Below are positions 32,286 through 42,675 of a stretch of 64,000 bases of DNA, one piece after another; position 1 is the stretch's first letter, and each line of letters opens with the position of its first letter. The notes under the pieces are model-generated. The model saw only the letters and a list, made by a program, of their open reading frames with translations. It made no database searches and was not told the DNA's origin. This DNA comes from Mycoplasma sp. Ms02 (lineage in GTDB: Bacteria > Bacillota_I > Bacilli_A > Mycoplasmatales > Metamycoplasmataceae): positions 806,001-870,000 of the forward strand of contig NZ_CP081302.1 in assembly GCF_019720735.1 (NCBI RefSeq). Reading direction: 5' to 3'. The position numbers and the translations under genes are program-made.

Positions 32286-33818
32286 ATGTCACAGAAAAAT
32301 AAAGTGGTAGTTTCAGCTATATTTGACTACATTATCGAAGCAGACGGTAAATTTAACTACCAACAAAATCAAAACTTTGAACTTGTAAGTGATGCAAGTG
32401 TAAAGTTAGTTCTAATTTCTGCTAGCCAAGACCGTGCTTACTTTTTAACCAACGCAACAGGTGATAAGTTAAGTATAGGGGCTGAAATTGTTCCTTCAAC
32501 AAAACAAGATACAGTCTACACAAGTTTAGAGCATTTTGGCAAAATCCTTGATATTCACGGGAATGTTTTATACCCTGCAGGTAAGCAACAAAGCGTTAAA
32601 TACTTAGAGCAAACTTCTTTACCTTTTAACAAACCAAACTTTCTAATGGATTATCAACCATTAAAAGAGCAGTTAAAAACAGGTTATGTTTTGGTTGATA
32701 TGTTTACACCGATTGGAAAAGGTCAAAGACAATTAATCTTAGGAGACCGTAAAACAGGTAAATCATTCATTGCTCTGAATGCAATCATCAATCAAAAAGG
32801 TGAAAATGTTAAATGTATCTATGTTTCAATTGGTCAACAACATACACAAGTTTCAGAAGTTTACGATTTTCTAAAAAAACATGATGCTTTAGACTACACA
32901 ATGATTGTAAGTGCGCCTGCAAATAACCCTTATACACAATTCTTAGCTCCATATATCGGTATGGCACATGCTGAAAATTTATCTAAAGATCATGACGTTT
33001 TAATCGTTTTTGATGATTTAACAAACCATGCCAATATCTATCGTGAAATCGCCCTTCTAACAAACAAATCAGTTGGTAAAGAAGCTTTCCCAGGTGATAT
33101 GTTCTTTGCTCACTCAAGATTACTTGAAAGAAGTGGTAAATTTAAAAACCGTAAAACAATTACAGCTCTTCCAATTCTTCAAACAGTCGAAAATGATATT
33201 ACTTCGTTAGTTGCATCTAACGTGATTTCAATTACTGACGGTCAATTGGTAACAAACACAGATATTTTTGCAAACGGTAAATTACCTGCGATCGATGTTG
33301 AACTTTCGGTTAGTCGTATTGGTGGTCAAGTTACAAAACCTTACATGTCAAGACCAATTCGTGAAATTGGAAAGTTATACAAAAGCTTCAAAAAGCAAAC
33401 AAAACTTGCTTCATTAAAATATGACCTTAACGAAGAAACCAATACATTAATTAGAAATGGTCTATTAATCGAAGGAATGTTTACACAAAAAGGAGCAAGC
33501 TACTACCACGAACACACGATGTTCATGACTTCAAAATTAATTACTTGAAATATTTTGAAAGATGTAAACAACATCGCTCTTGCTCTTAAATTTATTGACG
33601 CTTTAATCCAAGTAGATCCTGTATCCAAAAACGCATATGAATTAATGATGAATAATCAAGAAGTGGATGATGAAGCAGTTGGTGCATATTTTGCATTTGT
33701 AACAAAACAATTTGCACAAGAGTTTAACTTAGATTGAAATATTACAACAACAAGAGATTTCGTTAAACTTTCAAAAGAAAACATGGCTAAAATCGTTAGC
33801 TTAATAGAGGAGAAATAA
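32286..33818 (+). CDS. F1-like X0 ATPase cluster: alpha-like subunit
   Basis: 510 residues. Nucleotide-binding core with Walker A GDRKTGKS at residues 153-160 (F1 alpha: GDRQTGKT), then [20 protein letters not shown] and [18 protein letters not shown], which align with the alpha-type stretches YDDLSKQA and [30 protein letters not shown] matches the family's ALPIIETQAGDVSAY region, and SRIGG corresponds to the conserved SRVGG. The N-terminal beta barrel is shortened. It would form the non-catalytic half of the hexamer with the beta-like subunit, whose ATG overlaps its stop codon. TGA Trp at two or more sites. It is not part of a standard F1Fo operon: no a, b or c genes are adjacent. Confidence 0.9.
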
Positions 33819-35185
33819 TGGCTGCAAAAATTTCTAAAATTTGAACAGACATGGTAGAAGTTAAGTACAACGGTGAAGCTCTACCTAAAATCAACACTTT
33901 AGTTGAAACAAAAGATTCAAAAGCTGTTTTGATTGTTAAAAAAATCATTGATGAACAAACACTTTATGCTGTTTTAATTGATGCTCAAAACCCAATTTCA
34001 ATCGATGAAGAAGTAATTTCTCATCACAAATCATTCAGCGTTCCTGTTGGACAAACATCAAAAGGTCACATCTTTGACTACAGCGGAAAATCACTGATTG
34101 ATAGCACTAAAAAACAAAAATACGTTGAAATGGACTCAACAATTGTTAAAAATACAAACTATGAATTTAAGCCTGAGATCATTGAAACAGGTATTAAGGC
34201 TATCGACTTCTTCATCCCTATCCTAAAAGGTTCAAAAATCGGAATCTTTGGTGGAGCTGGAGTTGGTAAAACAGTTTTAATGAAAGAAATCATTTTCAAC
34301 CTACAAAAAACAATCGAAAAAACAGCATCAGTTTTCATTGGTTCTGGAGAACGTTCACGTGAAGCTATTGAACTTTATGATGACCTTAAAGCTTCAAATC
34401 TAATGGACAACTCAATTATGTTCATTTCTAAAATGAACGAAAGCTCAGGATCGAGAATGAGCATCGTTCCAATCGGTGTTACTGCTTCAGAATACCTACG
34501 TGATCAAGAAAAAGAAAATGTGCTACTTTTCATCGACAACATTTTCCGTTTCTTACAAGCAGGTAATGAGATTTCTACAACACTTGACAAAAAACCATCA
34601 TTAGGTGGATATCAAGCAACACTTAACTCTGATATTTCGGCAATTGAAGATCGTTTATTTGCTAATGAAAACGGAATGATCACATCCTTCCAAACCGTTT
34701 TCTTACCAATGGATGACCTTTCTGATCCATCAGCTGTAGCTGTTTTCAATCACTTATCTGGTTCACTTGTACTTTCTCGTGACGTTGTGGCAAAAAACAT
34801 TTTTCCTGCTTTCAACCCACTTGCATCAACTTCTGCAAGCATTACACCTTCAATCATCGGTGAAGAACACTACCAAGCAATTCTTGAAGCTAAAAAAGTG
34901 CTTCAAAGATACAAAGAACTTGAAGACGTTATTTTAATTCTTGGTATTGAAGAACTTGATGAAGAATCAAGAACCACAGTTCAAAAAGCACTTCAACTTC
35001 AAAACTTTATGTCTCAAAACTTCTTCATGACAGAACACTTTACACATGAAAAAGGAGCCTTTGTTCCTTTAAAAGAAACAGTTAGATCTGTAAGAAGAAT
35101 TCTAGACGGTGAATTTATTCACGTTAACCCAAACAAATTCCTTTACATTGCATCAGTAGAGGACTTAATTACAAAAACAAAATAG
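33818..35185 (+). CDS. F1-like X0 ATPase cluster: beta-like catalytic subunit
   Basis: 455 residues from the ATG that overlaps the alpha-like stop (TAATG). Walker A GGAGVGKT at residues 145-152, the catalytic glutamate loop GSGERSREAIELYDDL (F1 beta: GERTREGNDLYHEM), the Walker B stretch VLLFIDNIFRFLQAGNE, and GYQATLNSDISAIEDRL are all close to genuine beta. The lever-arm motif is IEELDEESRTTVQKA where F1 beta has DELSEED. All residues expected for hydrolysis appear present, so this should be the active ATPase. In M. mycoides the same cluster accounts for a major membrane ATPase activity (published). Last gene of the seven; MIP2 follows after 23 bases. Confidence 0.93.
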
Positions 35186-35208
35186 CAATAAAAAATTAAG
35201 GAGCTATC

Positions 35209-37476
35209 ATGAAAAGTCTTAAAAGTGTTTTCGTTTTAACAACAGCTTTAAGTTTAAGTACTTTTTTAGCTTCTTGTTCTAGTTCGAAAACCAACAACCA
35301 AATTTCAAAAACAGAATCTCAAGATAGCAATAAAATAGCCACACCAGAAAAAGAATCTGCAACTACAACCAACCAAGAAAACCCAAACCAAAATCTTTCA
35401 ACAGAAACAAAAGAAGCAATCGCAAATGAAGGAATCGTCGAAAACGATTTAGCACTTCAACCCGAAAGAGATAATACACCGAGAGCTAATAACCCAACTG
35501 GACCTGTTGTGGATACAATCACTTATGACTCGCTTAGTGAAGCTAAGAAGTATCGTTTAGATATGGATGCTTATATTGATGCTGTGGATTCAGCATTGAA
35601 TATCGATGTACCACTTGAACCTACGGAAGATTATGATGAAAAAGCAGATTTATTGAATCTACCTAGATTCCGTGAAGCTTATTTGAGAAACTTTTCTTAC
35701 TATGACGAAGATGGATTAGTTCTTAACCCTATCAAGTCACCAGTAAAAATAGCTCACTGAAAAGCTGTTTTGTTCAATGGTGGTAAATCACGTTATTTAG
35801 CCAATGATTTATACAAAAAAGCTGCTTTACAGACGTTTTCAATTCAAATTACAAATACAAACTCAGAAGGTGATCAACCTATTCATACATCGTCATTTGG
35901 TACTGCCTGAATCTTAGATTTTAAACCAACTGAGGATGGCTCTTACCCTACGACATGATACATAGCTACGAACTTACACGTTGCTGAAAAAATTGTAAAA
36001 AATCAACCAGATGAAAACACAAATTACTCTAATTACGTTGATCCAAGGGCACAATCGCAAGAATTGCTTAATCTTGAAAACCAAATTAAAATAGCAAGAA
36101 AAAAATGGGATCAAGCATTTGAACCTTTCAAAGTTCAAATCGATGACCACGAAAAAAGAATTGCAGATCTTGAAAGAATTTCAAGAACAAGAGATTTAAT
36201 CAGTTCAGAAAAAAGAAAGCTTGAAGAATTAAAAAACAATTTAGATCAATTGAATAGACAATATCCAGTAGCACTCAAAAATGAATTAATAGAGTGAAAT
36301 AAATGAAATGACAAAATTAAAGAATTTGAGAAAAATAGTACGTTTCCAACTTCTTCAGTTGTATTGCACAAATTTAGTGACGAAACTCCACTTGAACAGC
36401 AACTAGAGTTCACTAGCTACGCCAACACAGTTCACAGATTCAGATTTGAACCAAAGAATATCAAATTAATTTATGCAGCAAACGACTTTTTAAAAACATC
36501 ACCTAAAAGTTATTTAGCTTCAAACAGTAAATTCAAAGATCTTGAAGAAATGGCTGACTTCGCTGTTCTAGAGGTCAAATTTGATGACATTAAAAACTAT
36601 ACAGCTCAAACTGATCGTAATGTTGCTCAATCTTTTTCTGATGATCCACAGGCAATAGCAGCTCTGGCAACATCAAATTACGCAAATAATACTGATAACC
36701 ACATAAAATTTCCAACAAAATCTATTGACAGAATTTATGAAAAAGTAAAAAGCGAACAAGTTGAAGTTAACTACAACGATAACTTAATTTCAGTTCCAAA
36801 AATTGATGTTAACTTTATCGCTGTAGGTTTTCCAAATGGTAAATTCGACTATCTACTAGGAAAATACGACATTCCTTGAAAATATCCAAGTCATGCTCAT
36901 ATCGAAAACACCACAAGTTTATGAACGAATAAACCTAGAGATTTAAAACCGTTTACACATGATTTTGGAAACGGTCTTTCAAACGGGTTAGCGTTTAGAA
37001 CATTTGCTGATAAGCATGGTCTAACTGATATCCTAATTTCTCAACCTCTGATTGATAGCGAGAATAATCAAGCTTTTTCGATCAACAATGTTAAAGACAA
37101 AACGAGTCCATACCAAGGAAATCAATATCTATACTACGGATTAGGAATTAATCCTTCTTCGTGAGCACCATTTAATGGTGCTTCTGGTTCGTCGTTTAGA
37201 GATATAAACAATACTATTTACGGGATTAACTATGCTACTGGAGATAATTCTGGTTCAACAGGTACTTCATTTGTTCAAGCCCTTCGTAGCGACGGTATCA
37301 ATTACAAAGGTTTTTATGGAAATTACAATCTTGAACAATATGACTTAATTTATGGCGGAGGAAAAAACCAAAGGACTTCCTTTCGTGAAGCAATTTTAGC
37401 TGCTTATGGTTCAGAATACAAAACAAACTTGTTTAAAAATGGTCCAGCAGAAATTCCGTCTGCTTACCTATTTTAA
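35209..37476 (+). CDS. mip: MIP2: second mycoplasma immunoglobulin protease paralogue
   Basis: 755-residue lipoprotein; lipobox ASC with the lipidated Cys at about residue 23. It lacks the Asn/Ser tandem-repeat linker of MIP1 and has a shorter charged linker. The protease domain is closely similar to MIP1 throughout: YRLDMDAYIDAVDSALN, FREAYLRNFSYYD, and the ending NLEQYDLIYGGGKNQRTSFR is shared word for word with MIP1. Candidate catalytic residues are all kept: His257 (ATNLHVAEK), Asp450 (EEMADFAVLEV), Ser659 (GASGSSFRD). The coiled-coil insertion (about residues 285-345) differs in sequence, so the specificity region may differ. GGAGC ribosome site. It is followed at 16 bases by MIB2, forming a second pair. 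Confidence 0.88.
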
Positions 37477-37491
37477 AAATAGAGGATTAAA

Positions 37492-40400
37492 ATGATAAAA
37501 ATCAAAAAGAAAAAATTCTTATTAATAGCTTCAGTATCTGTTTTATCAGTAGCTGTTTCAGCTGCTTCAGCAACAGCTATTTATTTGATGAACAATAATG
37601 ATCAAGCCAAAGATAAGTCTTTGATTTTTGAACGTCAAATTAGATCTCAAATTGCTCAAGATGTAAAAATTACAGAAGATAATAACAGTAACAAAGATAA
37701 TAACCTTGCAAAAATAGACCATGAAGTAAAAATCACAATTGTTTTCGTGGACAAATCAAGAAATAACGAAGAGATTAAAAGATTTGAAAAAAATGTTGAT
37801 GAAAGGCATTTATCAAGTGTTGATTTAACTAAAGATGCTCCCGATCCTTTAAGATGAGAACTTGTTAATAAAAACTTTAATCTCAACTCATATTCATTAG
37901 TTAAAGATCAAGTGAATATAATTGAATTAACACCAACTACTACAAGAACCCAGCTTGTCTATAAAGAAGGTGACAAAGTAATTTTTGAAATAATCAAGGA
38001 AACGCCACTAGGAACAACACTTGATCCAGCAGAACATCTTCCAGCAAAGTATAAGTTTGTTGACAAAACACCTACTACACCAGTTTTGGGTCAAGAAAAT
38101 ATCTACCAAATAGAGAAAATTGTGGAAAAATTTACAACGATTGTAACTTATTCTGAAGAAGGCACGGTGATCGCTACAGTTGAATTCAAAACAGTTGATA
38201 ACCAACCTGTTGATTTTGCTTCAGGCGTTCCTCAAGGATACAAAGTTAAAACAGGTTTTAATCAAACGCCAAAAGCAGGTCAACCCTTCACTGTACCTAT
38301 TGAAAAAGTAGTAAACAAAGTTACAACAATTTTAGAGTTTAAAGCTCTAGGTTCAACATTGAAAGTAGAGAGATTGGCAGATATCGAGCAAGGCACAGAC
38401 ATTAGTGTTGAAAGATATCTACCCGAAAACTATAAATTAGCAGTAAATCAAGCAGAAGTTGTTCAAGCGATAGAAGGAACTATTGTAATTAATGTTCAAC
38501 AAATACCAAAAGAAATTGAACCTCCTAAGGAAGACGAAACTCCTCTTCAACCAATAGAAGACACTCCTGAAGAACCGATTTTCATTGATCCACAACCACA
38601 ACCTGAACCAGATCCTGAACCAGCTCCACCTGCTCCTGAAGAACCAAAAGAAGAACCTCAGCCTAGACCTGAACCAACACCCGAAGCTCCTGTGATTCAA
38701 CCAGAACCAACTCCTTCTCCTAAACCAGTCGAAGCTCCAAAGCTAGATACAAACAAAATTAACAAAGCAGTTAATCAAGCAGGAAGAGTTGATGAAAGTC
38801 GATTGAAGGACCTTGATTTTAGTAAACTTCCTAAACCTGCGCCAAGTTCTTTAGATCGTTCTACACAGCAAATATTAGATTCAGTATTTAAAGATTTTAC
38901 TGATGTTTTAAATCAAAACACAACAGTAGGATCTAAATTTACGGAAGAACAACGTAATAAATTGATAGCGGCTCTTACAAAGTTGCACAACATAAATCCA
39001 GATCCTAATTTTAAACCAGATTTGAATGCTGAAGAACTTAAATATGCATTAAATAAATACGTTAATTACATTGAAAATGATGGTTTAAGAACAAATGAAA
39101 AACTAGAAAAAATGAATGTTTTTCGTGAAACGTGAGTCGATAACCCAATCACTCCGTTTCAGGCGTTTAAAATGTGAACCGAAGACTATAACAGGAATAA
39201 AAATAAATTTGCAAACGATGGACTTATCCCTATTTTAGGGTTTACAAGGTATGAAACTGGTGGTGGTTATGGACCTGCTGATCTCTCTAAAAATGTTGTT
39301 AGAAATAAAATGATTGCAGACAATAAGAGAAAAACTCTTTCAAACTCAAGTGAGTGACAAAGAAATCCTTCAGATATTTCTAAAGGAAATTACCCTGGAT
39401 GATCAAAAAGTTCAGTTACAAACGAATATACATCGGTGGGTGCTGGTGAAAGTTTAGGTATCACAGTAGAACGTTATGTTCCTAACACAGGTAACGACTC
39501 AGTAGTAGATAAAAATACAACAATTACCATTGTTACTCTTGACGCAAATAACCCACAAGGTTACGCGACATTTGTTGAGTTTATGAAAAAAGTTAAGGCT
39601 TCCAATTTACCACTAGATGGTATAACAGTAAGAAATATTGGGTTTAAAAACGAAAACCAAGAGTTTAAGGATATTTTAAGTAAAATACCTGACAACCTTA
39701 AAAAATTATCTTTATACTTTGAAGGTTACAACACAACTTCTTTAATTGGTTTACAAGGTAAACATATTGAAGAAATGGAAATCTTCACAAGTAAAAGAGA
39801 CAATGTAACGAATCCACAGTGAGGTATTGATCCTAACTCATTATCAAATGTTGATTACATCAGTTTTGACTACAGCAACTTAAACACTATTGCTCAAGAT
39901 GGCAATACTGCTTCTTCATCAGTCGTTTTCCAAACGCTTAGATTTGCTAGAGATTCTAGTCTACAGCAGATTAATAACGGATTTAATATTGCTTTTGTAC
40001 AAAAAGCAGATCAACGTATTTTCCAAGGTTATTTTGGGGATGGTGGCTGACCAGACGGGTTAGATTTTGGTATGATACCATCTATCAAAAGCTTAAAGGG
40101 TATGACCTTGTATGATCGTGTTTTTAAAAGATTAAAACTTTATAACAACTCGCCTAATTTTACTGTAAATCTTAGCGACATCACACAACAACAATGAACT
40201 GCTCTATTACTTAAAGGTCCTGAAAAAGCTGAAATTACTTTCACAAACAATACTGGAGCTCTTTACCTAAAAGGGTCTATTGATGATCTTCGAGATCAAT
40301 GAGGGCCCAAATTTACGCCTTATTCCAAGCTGGAAGAAAAGTGTGAAAAACAATTTATGTTGACGATGTTAATGTTCAAAGAGCAATGCAACAAAGCCAA

Positions 40401-40584
40401 GGAGCATCTCAGTTATATCCAGGCGTTAATATCGTTGTCAAACCTGAAGGATTTGATCCAGAACAAACTACAAGTGCTGCAGGGTTCAACGGAAACTAGA
40501 ATTAAAAATCATTCACAGAACGTGAATGATTTTTTTGCAAACAAAAACGCTGCACTACAGCGAATTTGTAAATTATTTGTTTAG
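37492..40584 (+). CDS. mib: MIB2: second immunoglobulin-binding protein paralogue, frameshifted at its 3' end
   Basis: Parallels MIB1 from its N-terminal hydrophobic segment, through the Pro-rich spacer (shorter here, about residues 365-425) to [16 protein letters not shown] and [17 protein letters not shown]. Homology ends at codon 940 (AAA, 40309-40311): reading then switches to unrelated residues ([16 protein letters not shown]...) and runs through the terminator to 40584, antisense to pgk. Inserting one base at that AAA restores a MIB1-like end ([24 protein letters not shown]) stopping at 40497-40499. So one base was lost by mutation or by a sequencing error in the A run. The open frame is 1030 residues; the intact form would be about 1002. 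Confidence 0.85.
40504..40534 (+). terminator. Terminator of the MIP-MIB/ATPase locus
   Basis: A perfect 13-bp stem (40504-40516 with 40522-40534), 5-base loop and seven T residues, placed 5 bases after the ancestral MIB2 stop (40499). The frameshifted MIB2 frame reads across it, which argues that 40499 is the natural end. Confidence 0.9.
40548..40562 (-). terminator. Terminator of pgk
   Basis: CGCTG (40548-40552) pairs with CAGCG (40558-40562). On the minus strand it is followed by a TTTTTG run. It lies 11 bases past the pgk stop. Confidence 0.65.
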
Positions 40585-41757
40585 AATTGATTCAACACCA
40601 GGAAGTTTTAGACCTTGTAATAATTCAAGTGAAGCTCCACCACCTGTCGAAACGTGTGAGAATTCTTTTTCCATTCCTAACTTTTGAACAGCAGCAACTG
40701 AGTCACCACCTCCTACAACTGAGTAAGCTCCTGAAAGTTTAGCAATAGCACGACAAACTTCTAGTGTACCTTCTTTGTAGTTTTCGAATTCTGTTACACC
40801 CATAGGTCCGTTTCAAACAACTGTTTTAGCACCTTCAAGTGTTTTTGCAAATAATTCTCTTGTTTCTGGACCGACGTCTAGACCCATCATTCCAGCAGGA
40901 ATGTTTCCTTTAGCTAGAACAGGTGTTGTGTCGGCAAATGTTTCTGAAACCAAGTGATCAACAGGTAAAACAACTTTATCACCGTATGTTTCAAGGAATT
41001 TTTTAGCTAATTCAACGTAATCAGCTTCAAATAATGAAGTACCAATTGTTTCACCTTTAGCAACCATGAATGTATAAGCCATTCCACCACCGATGATCAT
41101 TTTGTCAGCGATTTTAACTAAGTTTTCTAGAACTTGGATCTTATCTGAAACTTTAGCTCCTCCGATGATTGCAACGTATGGATGTTCAGGATTTTCGATT
41201 GCTTTTGAAAGAGCTGAAACTTCTTTTTCCATTAAGTAACCAAGCGCTGCTTCAGCAATATTTGAAGCAATACCAACGTTTGATGCGTGAGCTCTGTGGG
41301 CTGTCCCGAAGGCATCGTTTACAAAAACATCACCTAATGAAGCTCAGTATTTACCTAATTCAGGGTTGTTTTTACTTTCGGCTTTTTCGTTTAAGTCTTC
41401 AAAACGTGTGTTTTCAACAAGTAAAACATCCCCGTCCTTCATTGCTGCAACAGCAGCTTCTAGTTCAGCTCCACGTGTTTGAGCAACGAATTTAACGTCT
41501 TGTCCTAATTGTTTTGCTAATTCAACTGCAACAGGTGCAAGTGTTTTTGATTCTTTATCAGCTTCTTCTTTAACACGTCCTAAGTGTGAGAAAAGAATTG
41601 CTTTTCCACCTTCAGAAACAATTTTTTGAATTGTTGGAAGAGCAGCAACAATTCTTTTATCTGATGTAATAACACCGTTTTTGATTGGTACGTTAAAGTC
41701 AACTCTGACTAAAACTTTTTTACCTTTTAGATTTAAATCATTAATAGTCTTCTTCAT
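40573..41757 (-). CDS. pgk: Phosphoglycerate kinase
   Basis: Makes ATP from 1,3-bisphosphoglycerate in glycolysis. 394 residues, normal length. Conserved landmarks in order: [28 protein letters not shown] (substrate arginine loop), [13 protein letters not shown], the [14 protein letters not shown] nucleotide-binding segment, and [12 protein letters not shown] followed by [15 protein letters not shown] at the C terminus. Trp codons at 41342 and 40810 are TGA. AAGGAG precedes the ATG. Single-gene unit with its own terminator, convergent with the MIP-MIB locus. Note that M. mobile's related gliding ATPase contains a PGK-like subunit; this gene looks like ordinary glycolytic PGK. Confidence 0.97.
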
Positions 41758-41779
41758 AAATCTCCTTAATTTATTTATT

Positions 41780-41824
41780 ATTATAACACTTAAAAAAATG
41801 CATTTATTAATTATGGTTTATAAT
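41780..41824. promoter_or_regulatory. Divergent -10 elements of pgk and the 41854 operon
   Basis: Minus-strand TATAAT at 41780-41785 serves pgk. Plus-strand TATAAT at 41819-41824 precedes the AGGGGG ribosome site of the 41854 gene by about 18 bases. Clear -35 boxes were not seen. Confidence 0.5.
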
Positions 41825-41853
41825 ATAAAAAAGCAAGTTTAGAGGGGGTTATA

Positions 41854-42084
41854 ATGTCACAAAAAAGCGATATTTTAATAGCCAAAAGAAAAGCACTTTT
41901 AGAAAGATTACACGCTGAATCACAACAGGAACACTATTTACCTGAATCTTCAAAGTTTTTAATGTTTAAATCAAGAAGCAGAACTAAAACTGAGTGAATT
42001 TCAAGCGTATTAGGAATTGTATTAACAGTTTTAGCAATTACTGCTATTGTTCTTTTTGCAATGTATTTAGGAACAGGGGCTTAA
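41854..42084 (+). CDS. Small single-TM protein upstream of the diadenylate cyclase
   Basis: 76 residues, hidden under the standard code by a TGA Trp. The N-terminal half is soluble and charged (SDILIAKRKALLERLHAES), and the C-terminal half is one hydrophobic helix (VLGIVLTVLAITAIVLFAMY, about residues 52-72) ending YLGTGA. Strong AGGGGG ribosome site. It ends 3 bases before the cyclase gene, so the two are coexpressed. No family recognised. Because mollicute cyclases have only one membrane helix where CdaA has three, this helix could pair with the cyclase, but that is speculation. Confidence 0.8.
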
Positions 42085-42087
42085 TAA

Positions 42088-42660
42088 ATGGAAATTCTTT
42101 TATTGATTTTAGTGTTAGTTTTTGTAGTTTTAATTGCAGGGCTTTTAATAACTCCTTATATTGTCAATTTTGTTAAAGGTAAGTTAATTAAAACAAAATA
42201 TAACAAGCTTGGCAGAAGTAGTCAAATTAGATTAATCAACCAACTAAGAGAAGCAGTTGGATTTTTAAGTAAACATAAAATTGGTGCAATCGTAACAATT
42301 GAGAACACCGAAAACATCGATCATTTAAGAACTGATGGAGTAATTTTAAATGCCAACATTTCATCAAGCTTACTTATTTCGATTTTTAATAAAGAAAGTC
42401 CTTTGCATGATGGTGCTGTTGTTATTAGAGATAACAAAATTTATTATGCTGCTACTTTTTATAAAATCACCAGAAAAAGCATGGACAACCGTTATGGCTC
42501 AAGACACCGTGCAGCAATGGGGATAAGTGAAATTTGTGATGCTACCACGGTAGTAGTTTCAGAAGAAAGTGGAAATATTTCAATTGCAAAAAACGGAACA
42601 ATTACTGAAGTTAGATTAGATCAATTCCAAGAGCAATTAGTTAAATACTTACAAGATTAA
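42088..42660 (+). CDS. cdaA: Diadenylate cyclase (c-di-AMP synthase, CdaA/CdaM type)
   Basis: Makes the second messenger cyclic di-AMP from two ATP. 190 residues: one N-terminal membrane helix (residues 3-28, LLLILVLVFVVLIAGLLITP), a linker helix, then the DAC domain. Active-site motifs are present: DGVILNA, SPLHDGAVVIRDN (the DGA motif) and YGSRHRAAMGISE (the RHR motif). One helix instead of three is the mollicute CdaM arrangement. Preceded by a small membrane protein and followed after 15 bases by mgtE, so c-di-AMP signalling and magnesium uptake are in one operon; c-di-AMP is a known regulator of ion transport. Confidence 0.93.
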   Translation: MEILLLILVLVFVVLIAGLLITPYIVNFVKGKLIKTKYNKLGRSSQIRLINQLREAVGFLSKHKIGAIVTIENTENIDHLRTDGVILNANISSSLLISIFNKESPLHDGAVVIRDNKIYYAATFYKITRKSMDNRYGSRHRAAMGISEICDATTVVVSEESGNISIAKNGTITEVRLDQFQEQLVKYLQD

Positions 42661-42675
42661 AATTAAGGAGGCAAT

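Noticed and set aside
26753..35185. An ordinary F1Fo ATP synthase operon.
   Set aside because: No a, b or c subunit genes; the gene order is wrong; extra 12-TM and 3-TM proteins are present. It fits the F1-like X0 cluster instead.
40303..40330. Programmed -1 frameshifting as the explanation for the MIB2 frame change.
   Set aside because: The zero-frame codons GGG CCC AAA TTT do not form an X-XXY-YYZ slippery site and no stimulating hairpin was seen; the MIB1 gene needs no shift. A one-base deletion is simpler.
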